Below, in pieces: positions 7,722-16,101 of a stretch of DNA of 64,000 nucleotides. The stretch is from Curtobacterium ammoniigenes NBRC 101786 (GTDB lineage Bacteria; Actinomycetota; Actinomycetes; Actinomycetales; Microbacteriaceae), in assembly GCF_001571045.1 (NCBI RefSeq), contig NZ_BCSV01000001.1:761006-825005 (forward strand), in the 5' to 3' direction. The notes beneath the pieces are model-generated. The model worked only from the letters and a program-made list of their open reading frames with translations. It was not told where the DNA came from and did not search any database. Position 1 is the first letter of the stretch; each line of letters begins with the position of its first letter. The position numbers and the translations under genes were made by a program.

Positions 7722-9281
7722 CTACTTCTGGTATTCGATGACGGTGTCGGTGTGGAGCTTCCAGGTTCGCACCGCGTGGTAGCCGGCTGCGCGGAGCGCC
7801 GCCTCCCCTTCGGTGCCGTGCGACTTGTCGCCGTCCCACTGGACGACCCACACCGTGCTTGCGGTGACGCGGCCGCGCTCGACGGCCTTCGTGATGGTCA
7901 GCGCGTAGTCATGCCAGGTCGTGTTCTTCCAGTACGGACTGGTCAGGGCGACGTCGTGGAGGCCTCTGAACCCCCCGGGGTACGCACGCATGGCGAGGCG
8001 CGTCCGGCGACTGTCGCTCGCTGTCTCATCGAACAGGACGTCCTGGCCGGGTTTCGCGTGTGCGCCCACCACCGCCGAGACCTGCGCCCAGTCACTGCCG
8101 TTCTTCGCGTAGGGCGTGCGCTGGTCTGCCCAGACGAATCCGGTGGTGATGACGAGCGCTCCGAGTGCGACCGCAGCGGCGACCCGCCCAGCGATCCGCG
8201 TGCCGCGGATGCGTTCCCCGAGATGCCAAAGGGCCGTGATCCCGCGCGCGGTGAGGATCGCGACCGCTGGTGCGGTGAACGCCATGTATCGGCTGCTGAA
8301 GCCGTGGAAGGCGACCTGGGCGACGACGAGCAGTGCGGGCGGTGCGAAGGCCCAGACGACGAGCATGAGGTCGAACCGGCCGTCGGGCCCCTGGCGCGGT
8401 CTCCGGCGCGCGACGATCGCCGCGACGATTGCGAGGACGATGCATGCCCACGACACGACGGCAACCTGCGTGTCCCAGAACCACACCCCGACGAGCAGGG
8501 AGTGCGGATCCGTCGTGACTTTCGTGTTGAGGTACGCGATCTGCGCGCGCTCCAGCCAGCCCGCCGCGACGACCGGCACGACGGCGAGCGCGGTCGCGGC
8601 GGTGCTGATGGTCCATGCACGACGATGGGCGCGCCGATTGGGGGCGACGCTGATCATGGCGACGATCGCGAGCTCGGTCAGCAACGTGTACATGAACAGG
8701 TACGCGCCGACGGCCATGAGCACGGCGGTGAGCGTCCATCCGATCCGCTGGCGGATACGGCCGGACAATGTGCCGGTGACGACGACGAGGATCCAGGTGG
8801 CGACCGCGGCGGTCATCGCGAACGAGCGCGCCTCTTCGCCGGCATAGGTGATCCGCGGGACGATCGCACAGAGGACCGCCGCGAGCGTCGCGAACCGGAC
8901 CGAGCCTCCGCTCCACCGAACGAGGACGAACACGCCTGCGACAGCCACGCCAGCGGCGATCGCCGACGGGAATCGCAGTGCGAACGCCGAGAAGCCGAAC
9001 ACGTCGACCCAGAGATGCATGAGCGCGTAGTACGTGCTGTGCACAGCGTCGACGTGCTGCGCCATCATGAGCAACGATCCGAACGACCGGCGCGCCGAGA
9101 CGGACGACGTCGCCTCGTCTCCCCAGAGCGACGGAATCCACGATCCCCATGCGGAAACAAGCACGCCGAGGAGGCCGAGGCCGATCGGCGCCCACCACCC
9201 CACGCCCATCGCGCCGAGCCGAGCTGGGCGACCCGCGGGAGGCTCGGCGATCGTCCGCCCCGCTGCTGCGGCCGCGCTCAC
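7722..9281 (-). CDS. GT39-like membrane glycosyltransferase (GT-C fold)
   Basis: 519 aa, polytopic, with roughly 10-12 hydrophobic helices. The first extracytoplasmic loop carries an Asp-Glu pair (SLWGDEATSS, residues 55-56), the catalytic hallmark of GT-C enzymes using polyprenyl-phosphate sugars (PMT/ArnT class). DAVHSTYYALMHLW then corresponds to the conserved second motif of the family. The C-terminal ~140 residues form a soluble extracytoplasmic domain. It probably transfers a sugar to a cell-surface acceptor; donor and acceptor are unknown. The start is a GTG; an internal Met near residue 25 just before the first helix is an alternative. Confidence 0.8.
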   Translation of the reverse strand: MSAAAAAGRTIAEPPAGRPARLGAMGVGWWAPIGLGLLGVLVSAWGSWIPSLWGDEATSSVSARRSFGSLLMMAQHVDAVHSTYYALMHLWVDVFGFSAFALRFPSAIAAGVAVAGVFVLVRWSGGSVRFATLAAVLCAIVPRITYAGEEARSFAMTAAVATWILVVVTGTLSGRIRQRIGWTLTAVLMAVGAYLFMYTLLTELAIVAMISVAPNRRAHRRAWTISTAATALAVVPVVAAGWLERAQIAYLNTKVTTDPHSLLVGVWFWDTQVAVVSWACIVLAIVAAIVARRRPRQGPDGRFDLMLVVWAFAPPALLVVAQVAFHGFSSRYMAFTAPAVAILTARGITALWHLGERIRGTRIAGRVAAAVALGALVITTGFVWADQRTPYAKNGSDWAQVSAVVGAHAKPGQDVLFDETASDSRRTRLAMRAYPGGFRGLHDVALTSPYWKNTTWHDYALTITKAVERGRVTASTVWVVQWDGDKSHGTEGEAALRAAGYHAVRTWKLHTDTVIEYQK

Positions 9282-9407
9282 CGACGTGGTCCGTTCGCCG
9301 TGGGGGGTGCGGAGCCGATCATCGTCACAGAGGGTACCGTGCCCGGCTTCGGCTCAGAATCTGCGGATGCCGTACCTTTCCTCAGCGAGGCATGCCTGGC
9401 CTGGGGA

Positions 9408-10805
9408 TCAGGGGTGCTTTCCGCCGTTGCCCTTCCCGTTCCCCTTGCCGTTCCCGTTCCCATTGCCGTGGCCGTTTCCCGGCGCGGGCTGAGCTGGAGC
9501 AGGGGCGGCGGGCGCCGGCGCTGCGGAGACCGGGACAGCGGGCGCTGCGGTGCTCGGGGGAGCGGTCGGTGTGGCTGGCGCCGCGGTCGCGCTCGTCGTG
9601 GAGGCGGCCGGAGTGGCGCTCGGGCTGGTCGACGGATGCAGCGCCGAGCCCCCGCTGCCGAACGCGCCGCCGAGCCCGGCCATGCTGAGGACGACGATGG
9701 CGAGAAGCGCCGCGCCTCCGACCACCAGAGCGATGGGTCGACGCCACCAGGGCGCCTCAGCTGCCTCGACAGGCGTGGGGAGCAGCGTTGTGTCGTCGGC
9801 TTCGGCGGCCGAATCCGTGCTCCGTACCGCTGACAGCGGCACGGTCGCCTCCGGGGCGACCGTCGACGACGGCGCTGCTGCAGCCGCGAACGGCACCGTC
9901 GCCTCGGCGGCGGCCAACGGCACGGTCGCGTCCGCCGCCGCGAGCGGAACCGTCATGTCCTCCGCAGCGGGCGGGGTGCCGAGGCGCGCGAGGATCTGCT
10001 CGGTCGTTGGTCGGGCCTCCGGGTCGCGCGCGGTCATCGCGGTCAGGAGCGATCCCCATTCCGTCCCGAGCGTTCCCGGAATCACCGGGTCGCCCGTGAG
10101 GCGGGCGGTGATCGATTCCATGAGCGGGCCAGGAAACGCTCGCGTCCCGGTTGCGGCTTCGAGGAGCACGAGACCGAGCGCGTAGACGTCGGCGGCCGGC
10201 CCGACGGGCTTGCCGAGCGCCTGCTCGGGGCTGAGGTAGGCGGCAGTGCCGATGATCGTCCCGGTCGCGGTGACGCGTGTTCCGTCCACGACGGACGCGA
10301 TTCCGAAGTCACCGAGCTTCGCCGCGAACTCGCGCCCGGGCACGTGTGTCGGCGCGAGCAGGATGTTCGCGGGCTTGATATCGCGATGCACGAGGGCCGC
10401 TGCGTGCACGATGTGGAGCGCCTCGACGAGGTCGAGCGTCATCTGTCGCAGGTCGGCCGCACCGATCGGCCCGCGTTCGATCCGGCGGTCGAGGGTCGGA
10501 CCGTCGACGAGTTCCATGACGAGGTAGGTGCGCTCCTCCCCGTCGTACTCGACGGCGTCCGCGTCGAACAGTGTCACGAGGGCGTGATGCCCGAGTGCGC
10601 TCATCGCCGCGATCTCGCTGCGGCCGCGCCGCACCAGCGTCGGGTCGGAGGACGCCGCGTTGAGCAGCTTCACGGCGACCTGTCGCCCGAGTACGGTGTC
10701 GCGCGCTCGATACACGGTCGACATGCCACCGCGACCGAGCACCTCGCCGAGCGCGTACCGCCCGGCGAGCAGCGGTGCTGACCCATCGGTCTCGTTCAGG
10801 CTCAC
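9408..10805 (-). CDS. Membrane-anchored Ser/Thr protein kinase, PknB-like, with low-complexity tail
   Basis: 465 aa. The N-terminal Hanks-type kinase domain (~16-278) is complete: Gly loop LGRGGMSTVY, Lys46 (VAVK), catalytic loop HRDIKPAN (His140-Asp142), DFG at 166-168 and GTAAYLSPEQ. A juxtamembrane region (~282-350) repeats TVPL/TVPF at Thr285, 294, 303 and 321. One transmembrane helix (~357-380) leads to an extracellular Ser/Thr/Pro/Ala-rich stretch and a final Gly-Asn/Gly-Lys repeat tail ending in KHP. It lacks the PASTA repeats of PknB proper. Such kinases phosphorylate FHA proteins and cell-division or wall enzymes. The GTG start has a GGGAGG ribosome site. No cognate phosphatase is adjacent. 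Confidence 0.92.
   Translation of the reverse strand: MSLNETDGSAPLLAGRYALGEVLGRGGMSTVYRARDTVLGRQVAVKLLNAASSDPTLVRRGRSEIAAMSALGHHALVTLFDADAVEYDGEERTYLVMELVDGPTLDRRIERGPIGAADLRQMTLDLVEALHIVHAAALVHRDIKPANILLAPTHVPGREFAAKLGDFGIASVVDGTRVTATGTIIGTAAYLSPEQALGKPVGPAADVYALGLVLLEAATGTRAFPGPLMESITARLTGDPVIPGTLGTEWGSLLTAMTARDPEARPTTEQILARLGTPPAAEDMTVPLAAADATVPLAAAEATVPFAAAAAPSSTVAPEATVPLSAVRSTDSAAEADDTTLLPTPVEAAEAPWWRRPIALVVGGAALLAIVVLSMAGLGGAFGSGGSALHPSTSPSATPAASTTSATAAPATPTAPPSTAAPAVPVSAAPAPAAPAPAQPAPGNGHGNGNGNGKGNGKGNGGKHP
9420..9485. repeat. Hexamer repeats coding the Gly-Asn/Gly-Lys tail
   Basis: About ten degenerate 6-bp units of the form TTGCCG/TTCCCG (plus strand), reading Gly-Asn or Gly-Lys on the coding strand. 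The array forms the C-terminus of the kinase and is likely to vary in copy number by slippage. Confidence 0.7.
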
Positions 10806-11010
10806 GCACCTCCCTCATTGCCAGCGCATGGTCGATGATGCTCTGTCGCGGTTCACGATGTCTTGCGGCTGGCGACCGTAACACGATCGCAGCGGCCGCC
10901 GCGGCTCCCTGCGTTTCGGGGCCTGTCCTGTCGAGACGCCCGGAGACCACGCGCGTACGGTCGGACGGGAGCCGGGACGGCCCCGGATTCACAGATCGAG
11001 AGGGAGTCCC

Positions 11011-11778
11011 ATGCTGCTCGAGGGCAAGGCCATGGTGGTCACCGGAGGGAACAGCGGGATCGGCGAGCAGATCTGCATCGCCGCCGCGGCAGAAGGAGCG
11101 AACATCGTCATCGACTATGTCGCGCACCCCGAGGCGACGAACGCGCTGATCGAGAAGATCGAACAGGCGGGCGGCAAGGCGGTCGGCGTCGAGGCCGACA
11201 TCACGAAGGCCGCAGACCTCCAGAAGATGATTCAGACGGCCGTCGATACGTACGGCCGCCTGGACGTGCTCGTGAACAACGCCGGCATCGAGGACCGCAA
11301 GTCACTGCTCGAGGAGACCGAAGAGGGCTACGAGAAGGTGATGGCGGTGAACATGAAGAGCGCGTTCTTCGGAACGCAGTTCGCGGCCAAGCAGTTCATC
11401 GCGCAGAACACCCCGGGCCTGATCCTCAACATCTCGAGCGTGCATGAGGATTGGCCGATGCCGGGCAACATCGCCTACTGCGTGGCGAAGGGTGGCATGC
11501 GGATGCTGGCCCGGACGGCGGGCGTCGAACTCGGCGACAAGGGTATCCGCGTGGTCAACATCGCCCCCGGAGCGGTTGACACGCCGATCAACACGAGCAC
11601 GACGAGCAACCCCGAGCAGCTGAAGAAGCTCGACGCCGCCATTCCGCTCGGGAGGCTCGCCAAGCCGTCCGAGATCGCCGACGTCGTCGTCTTCCTCGCC
11701 TCCGGAAAGGCGTCCTACATGACGAGCACGACGGTCACGATCGACGGCGGGATCACGCAAGGAAGCGTCGGCCTCTGA
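11011..11778 (+). CDS. SDR-family oxidoreductase (glucose 1-dehydrogenase-like)
   Basis: 255 aa, normal length for a classical short-chain dehydrogenase. The cofactor motif TGGNSGIG lies at 11-18, NNAG at 89-92, the catalytic Ser in NISSVHE (~142), and the Tyr-Lys pair as YCVAK (Tyr156, Lys160). The closing PGAVDTPIN, PLGRLAKPSEIADVVVFLAS and TIDGGITQ phrases are typical of the glucose 1-dehydrogenase subgroup. Substrate assignment by similarity alone is loose in this family. A GAGGGAG ribosome site precedes the ATG. The gene is monocistronic, with the divergent kinase upstream and a strong hairpin downstream. Confidence 0.88.
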   Translation: MLLEGKAMVVTGGNSGIGEQICIAAAAEGANIVIDYVAHPEATNALIEKIEQAGGKAVGVEADITKAADLQKMIQTAVDTYGRLDVLVNNAGIEDRKSLLEETEEGYEKVMAVNMKSAFFGTQFAAKQFIAQNTPGLILNISSVHEDWPMPGNIAYCVAKGGMRMLARTAGVELGDKGIRVVNIAPGAVDTPINTSTTSNPEQLKKLDAAIPLGRLAKPSEIADVVVFLASGKASYMTSTTVTIDGGITQGSVGL

Positions 11779-11800
11779 CAGGTCCAGCGGGAGACGCGAG

Positions 11801-11839
11801 AAGTGACCCGCGGGAGCGTTCGCGCTCCGGGGGTCACTT
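11801..11839. terminator. Bidirectional hairpin terminator
   Basis: Long inverted repeat: AAGTGACCC...GGGAGCG, loop TT, CGCTCC...GGGTCACTT, with a small internal mismatch. It lies between the convergent SDR and DUF2231 genes. Confidence 0.7.
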
Positions 11840-11890
11840 GCGTTTCGAGGGCAATGGTGCGCGGGGCCGATCGGCGCCCTCGGGTTGAGA

Positions 11891-12436
11891 TCAGACGTCT
11901 TCGCTGAACGGCACCTCGCCGTGTCGGCTGACTCCGGCACGCTGGCGGTACGCGAGGTGGCCGCCGAGCCATCCGCCGCCTGAGACGACGAGCAGCCCGG
12001 CGAAGCCGAGCAGTTTGCCGCGGCCCGTACGGCCGTTCCGTCGGTCTCGCCATGAGGCCGCGTAGAGCGCGAGCGCGGTCGTGTTGATCGCAGCGTGGAC
12101 CCAACCGGTGCGTTGTTGTTCAGGATCGAGGTCGGACCAATCGACTACTCCTGCGGCGATCGCGCCTCCGGAGGCGAGCAGGCCGGCACCGACAAGGTGT
12201 CGAGCGGGTCGCCCTCCGCCGGGCACGAGATCGAGCATCGACGCCGAGATCCATGCGCCGAGCGGCACCTGCACGAGCAGCGGATGCGCGGGATGCCCGA
12301 GCGGCTCGCCGTGGAGCACGGCCCGAAGGGACTTCGATCGGATCACGGCTCGCACGAGTCGCTCGTCCGCCCGTGCAGCGCTCCTTCCCGCCCTGACGCT
12401 CTGGGCCTGGCCGAAATCCGTCGAAGGAGGTCCCAT
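11891..12436 (-). CDS. DUF2231-type membrane protein
   Basis: 181 aa from the ATG at 12436; a TTG start at 12460 would add eight residues. The phrase HGEPLGHPAHPLLVQVPLGAW is the hallmark of DUF2231 proteins, followed by about four hydrophobic helices and the WSDLDPEQQRTGWVHA loop. Family members are predicted small integral membrane proteins of unknown function, some associated with haem or redox proteins through conserved His residues; the histidines of GHPAHP are present here. The gene runs divergently from the small conserved gene at 12490. Confidence 0.75.
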   Translation of the reverse strand: MGPPSTDFGQAQSVRAGRSAARADERLVRAVIRSKSLRAVLHGEPLGHPAHPLLVQVPLGAWISASMLDLVPGGGRPARHLVGAGLLASGGAIAAGVVDWSDLDPEQQRTGWVHAAINTTALALYAASWRDRRNGRTGRGKLLGFAGLLVVSGGGWLGGHLAYRQRAGVSRHGEVPFSEDV

Positions 12437-12489
12437 TGCGAGGATGTCGGGCAATCTCAAAGGCGCCGCTGCACCGAAGGGGGGTCGCG

Positions 12490-12765
12490 ATGAAGAAGAT
12501 CCACTACAGCGATGCGGTCATCCTGACCAGCGACGACGCCGCCGACGCCGTCCTGGACTATGCAACCGCCCTCGCCAAGTCCGGACGAGCGGATTCGATC
12601 GACGTACCCTCGGTCGACGACGATGGCTTCGGTGTCGTCGTGCGCATGCTTGTCGGACCCGCGAGTCAGATGGTGATTGAGCCGGCCCTTGACGACGAAC
12701 TGGAGCCCGAGGCGATGGCATTCGTCGAGGACCTGCATCGACGGATCGCAAGCCTTCCGCGCTGA
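12490..12765 (+). CDS. Small conserved hypothetical protein
   Basis: 91 aa, acidic, no signal peptide or membrane helix. It starts MKKIHYSDAVILTSDDAADAVLDYA and contains a hydrophobic RMLVGPASQMVIEPA segment near residue 60. I know this pattern only as a conserved uncharacterised protein of Microbacteriaceae and relatives (Lys-Ile-His-Tyr-Ser start, GPASQ in the second half). An AAGGGGGG stretch precedes the ATG as ribosome site. Function unknown. Confidence 0.75.
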   Translation: MKKIHYSDAVILTSDDAADAVLDYATALAKSGRADSIDVPSVDDDGFGVVVRMLVGPASQMVIEPALDDELEPEAMAFVEDLHRRIASLPR

Positions 12766-12788
12766 CGCCTGCCATGCCATGCAGGACG

Positions 12789-12832
12789 CGAAAACGGGGT
12801 GCACCCGAGCAATCGGATGCACCCCGTTTTCG
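12789..12832. terminator. Bidirectional terminator with A and T tracts
   Basis: CGAAAACGGGGTGCA is mirrored by TGCACCCCGTTTTCG, a stem of about 15 bp with an A tract on one side and a T tract on the other. It sits between the convergent hypothetical gene and cspA and should end both transcripts. Confidence 0.85.
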
Positions 12833-12841
12833 TAGTCGCGA

Positions 12842-13051
12842 TCAGCGCAGAACGGTGATGTTCTCCGCCTGCGGACCCTTCTTGCCAGCAGTGATGTCGA
12901 ATTCGACTCGCTGGTTCTCCTCCAGCGAGCGGTAGCCGCCCGATGCGGCGATGCCGGTGAAGTGCGCGAACACGTCGGCGCTTCCGTCGTCGGGGGCGAT
13001 GAATCCAAAGCCCTTGTCGTTGTTGAACCACTTGACGGTTCCAGTTGCCAT
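12842..13051 (-). CDS. Cold-shock protein (CspA family)
   Basis: 69 aa, the full length of a single cold-shock domain. Both nucleic-acid-binding motifs are intact: RNP1 as KGFGFI and RNP2 as VFAHF, within the standard [18 protein letters not shown] start. It should bind single-stranded RNA or DNA and act as an RNA chaperone. The ATG is preceded by an AAAGGAA ribosome site, and the ~200 bp upstream have no gene and may contain a long 5' leader, as often seen for csp genes. Confidence 0.95.
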   Translation of the reverse strand: MATGTVKWFNNDKGFGFIAPDDGSADVFAHFTGIAASGGYRSLEENQRVEFDITAGKKGPQAENITVLR

Positions 13052-13311
13052 GCTGGCGTTCCTTTGTTCCTGGTATCGATGATCGTCGCCGATCGGTCAG
13101 AGCCTACGGCACGAGGCACGCGAGCGGGAGAGTGTGTCGCCAATGCATATCGGGCGCGATGGGGTGTCGACCACGGTGCACCGCCAGCTCGCGCATATCG
13201 GCGTTTCGGCTTGTTGGACGCTCGTGCGGAGCGTGAGAGGTCTACCGTTCAGGTTCACTGCGCACCGGCGGTTCGCTGATGCGCACGTCCGCCCTCACAA
13301 AGGAGTCTGCG

Positions 13312-13752
13312 ATGTCGAACGTCCCGCCCGGCGAGTACCCGGCCGAAGGAACTCCCTCCGGAGCCCCGTACGACGGAGCACAGCCGCCCCAGTACCAGAG
13401 CGGTGGGCAGCCGCCGCAGTATCAGGCCGGGGCCGCCGGAGGAGGAGCGCCGCAGTTCGGCGCCCCACCAGCGTACGGAGCGCAGTCGCAGTATGCCGGC
13501 CGGCGGAACCCGCTCGCGCTGACCTCGCTCATCCTGGGCATCATCAGCATCCCGGTGGCGATCTACGGCATCGTCGGTCTCGTCGCCCTCATCCTGGGCA
13601 TCGTCGGCCGGCGCCAGATCGCGGCGCGCGGCGAGCGCGGCCGCGGGATGGCGACGGCGGGCATCATCCTCGGCATCATCGGAATCATCGTCGGCATCCT
13701 CTCGATCTTCGTGCTCGGCGCGGCGATGCAACAGATGCAGGGTCAGGGCTAG
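13312..13752 (+). CDS. DUF4190-type membrane protein with Pro/Gln/Tyr-rich head
   Basis: 146 aa. Residues 1-65 are low-complexity, with repeated PPQY(Q) units and Gly/Ala. Two hydrophobic segments follow (~70-100 and ~112-138) around the conserved basic loop GRRQIAARGERGRGMATAGIILG, which is typical of DUF4190 proteins. The head is probably cytoplasmic and disordered. Role unknown. The ATG at 13312 is chosen over an upstream in-frame ATG because AAAGGAG lies 7 nt before it. Confidence 0.8.
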   Translation: MSNVPPGEYPAEGTPSGAPYDGAQPPQYQSGGQPPQYQAGAAGGGAPQFGAPPAYGAQSQYAGRRNPLALTSLILGIISIPVAIYGIVGLVALILGIVGRRQIAARGERGRGMATAGIILGIIGIIVGILSIFVLGAAMQQMQGQG

Positions 13753-13897
13753 CCCCAGCGCGACATCGGAGCGGTCGAGCGGCTGGCCGCAGCAGGATCT
13801 GACCGCAGCAGGCCGCGAAGCCACTGCGGCGATCAGTGCGACGGCCCGAATCCTCGGCGGAATCGATCGTCGTTCTTGGCGAATTGTCCGGGCGGCC

Positions 13898-15235
13898 GTG
13901 GTTCCATCAGCCGTGCTCGTCGTGCGCCGGTGGTCTGGACTCATACTCATCGGCATTGCTGCGGCGATGCTCTTGTGGCTTCGCATCCCCGCCGTCGCAC
14001 GTGACACGCTGTGGGCGGAAGACGGTCGCCAGTTCCTCGCGGGTGCCGAACGCTATGGGGTGCTCAACCTCCTCACGCCGTACGCCGGCTATCTGCAGGT
14101 GGTCCCGCGGCTGATCGCCGGGGTGGTCGTCACGATCCCCGTCGATCAGTGGGCTCGCGGCATGACCGCAGGGGCCTGCATCGTCAGTGGCGCCGTAACG
14201 GTTCTCGTCTACGTATGTGCTGCGTCGGTCGTGCCGGCGCGGACCCCTCGACTCGTGCTCGCCGCGGTGACTGTCCTGCTCCCGCTCGGTCCGAGGGATG
14301 TGTTCGGCAATCCCACGAATATCCACAGCGTCCTCATGTGGGGGCTGTTCTGGGTGCTGCTCGCCGGACCGGAGTCCCGCCGTGCTCGGATCACGCTGAG
14401 CGTTGCCGGGCTCGTCTGCGCGCTCTCCGAGATCCAGTCGCTCTTCCTGGTCCCGCTGGTGCTCGTTCGCGTTCGGCGCCCGGAAGGCCGTCTGCTCATG
14501 CTGGGGCCCGCGCTCGGCATGCTCGCCGAGATCGTTGCGACGGTCGTGGTTCCGCGCAGCGCCGCGCACGCTGCGCCGGTCGGGGTCCCGTCGCTGCTGC
14601 TGGGCTACCTGATCAACGCCGTGCTGACGCTGTTCACCTCGATCTCGAAGGTCGGTCCAGCGATCCTCAGTGGAGCGCTGTGGGTCGCCGGTCTGCTGCT
14701 CGCGTTCGTGCTGGCACTCGTCGTCGTCGCGTGGCGACGCCTGCTCCCGCGCGCGCGACTCGCTACGGTCGCGGCACTCATCCTCAGTCCGCTGATCTAC
14801 ATCGCGTCGGTTGTGGTCAATCCGGCCGACTATTACGACTACGCCACGATGTCCACAGAACAGCTCGGCGATGCGTGGATCACGCGATACGGCGTCGTGC
14901 CCGGGATGCTGCTGCTCGCCGTGGCGATCATCGCCGCTGCCGCGCTGATCCGCGGCGGGACGACCACCGCGCTCCCGGACCGGTCGCGGTCGGCACGGCC
15001 GACGCTTCGTCAGGCGATCGCGGCAGCGACCCTCGTCGCGATCGTGCTGAGTTTCACCGTGTACTTCGTCCCTTCGTGGACGCGCCGATCCGACGGGCCC
15101 CAGTGGGCGCCTGCTGTGCACAGCGCCGCGGCGTCATGCGCGACCTCGAGCACCCGGACGATCTGGATCAAGGAGACACTCGGCTGGCATGTCCCTGTGC
15201 CGTGTTCCCGCATCCTGCAGACCGTGCACCGGTGA
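13898..15235 (+). CDS. Polytopic membrane protein, probable GT-C-type glycosyltransferase
   Basis: 445 aa with about ten hydrophobic helices. After the first helix comes DTLWAEDGRQFL, where Glu41-Asp42 is positioned like the acidic catalytic pair of GT-C transferases. PRDVFGNPTNIHSVLMW follows in a later loop. The C-terminus is a short soluble segment with two cysteines. I do not recognise a named family; a role in surface glycan assembly is an inference from the fold. The GTG at 13898 is taken as start; a second GTG at 13913 is also possible, and neither has a clear ribosome site. Confidence 0.65.
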   Translation: MVPSAVLVVRRWSGLILIGIAAAMLLWLRIPAVARDTLWAEDGRQFLAGAERYGVLNLLTPYAGYLQVVPRLIAGVVVTIPVDQWARGMTAGACIVSGAVTVLVYVCAASVVPARTPRLVLAAVTVLLPLGPRDVFGNPTNIHSVLMWGLFWVLLAGPESRRARITLSVAGLVCALSEIQSLFLVPLVLVRVRRPEGRLLMLGPALGMLAEIVATVVVPRSAAHAAPVGVPSLLLGYLINAVLTLFTSISKVGPAILSGALWVAGLLLAFVLALVVVAWRRLLPRARLATVAALILSPLIYIASVVVNPADYYDYATMSTEQLGDAWITRYGVVPGMLLLAVAIIAAAALIRGGTTTALPDRSRSARPTLRQAIAAATLVAIVLSFTVYFVPSWTRRSDGPQWAPAVHSAAASCATSSTRTIWIKETLGWHVPVPCSRILQTVHR

Positions 15236-15341
15236 GGGTGACCACCGTGTGAGCGGCGCTCGTCGCACCACGCACCCACCCGGGTGTCGGCGTGCGCGAC
15301 GGATTGGGTCGAGGGCATGAGTTCGTGAGAGTCTCGGGGCG

Positions 15342-16091
15342 ATGATCAGCGTTCACAGCATCGTGATCACCCTGGTCGGGGTGCTCGCACTGGTGGTCAT
15401 CGCCACGGTCATGCTGCTCGTCACGCGCGCGCCCAAGCCGTTCGCGCCAGCGCTCGCGGTCCTTCGCGGCACGCTGCAGCTCGCCGCGATCAGCCTCGTG
15501 CTCGCCGGGGTCATCCGCAGTCCCGTCTGGATCGCCGTCGCGCTGCTCGTGATGTTCTCGGTCGCGGTGTGGACCGCGGCCGGTCGGCTCGGACGCGTTC
15601 GGGAGCGGATCCGCCCGGTTGCCGCTGCGATGGCTGCGGGGATCCTCGTGAGCCTCGCGATCGTGTTCTCGACCGGTGCGATCGCGTTCACCCCACGCTA
15701 CGTGCTGGCGATCGGCGGCATCGTCATCGGCAATGCGATGACGATCGCCACCCTGAGCGGGCGGCGATTCGTCGAGCTGGCCGATGACCGATGGGAGGAG
15801 GTCGAAGGGTGGCTCGCGCTCGGCGCGACGCCACGACGTGCGACAGCGGACATCGTCCGGCGCGCCATCCACGCGGCCATGGTGCCGACGACGGACCAAA
15901 CGCGGACTACCGGTCTCGTGACGCTGCCTGGCGCGTTCGTCGGCGCGGTGTTCGGCGGTGTCTCGCCCGTCGAAGCCGGTCGCTTCCAGATCGTCGTGCT
16001 CGCGGCGATCATCGGCGCGGGTGCGATCGTCGCCACCGTCGTCACCGCATGGCTTGCGCCGGTTCGAACGCGTCCGGAGGCGCTGCGCTGA
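15342..16091 (+). CDS. UPF0014/FetB-family membrane permease
   Basis: 249 aa with about seven hydrophobic helices. The signature VTLPGAFVGAVFGGVSPVEAGRFQIVVL near the C-terminus and AIGGIVIGNAMTIATL in the middle identify the UPF0014 (FetB, formerly YbbM) family. In E. coli FetB pairs with the ATPase FetA in iron homeostasis. Here no ATPase gene is adjacent, so either the partner is encoded elsewhere or the protein acts differently. The ATG at 15342 has only a weak upstream GGGGCG. It is convergent with the DUF3566 gene, with 3 bp between stops. Confidence 0.8.
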   Translation: MISVHSIVITLVGVLALVVIATVMLLVTRAPKPFAPALAVLRGTLQLAAISLVLAGVIRSPVWIAVALLVMFSVAVWTAAGRLGRVRERIRPVAAAMAAGILVSLAIVFSTGAIAFTPRYVLAIGGIVIGNAMTIATLSGRRFVELADDRWEEVEGWLALGATPRRATADIVRRAIHAAMVPTTDQTRTTGLVTLPGAFVGAVFGGVSPVEAGRFQIVVLAAIIGAGAIVATVVTAWLAPVRTRPEALR

Positions 16092-16101
16092 GGGTCAGCG
16101 C
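16085..16101. terminator. Compact hairpin across two convergent stop codons
   Basis: GCGCTGA-GGG-TCAGCGC forms a perfect 7-bp stem with a 3-nt loop and contains the stop codons of both the FetB-like and DUF3566 genes. No T tract, so it may be only a weak terminator. Confidence 0.4.
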
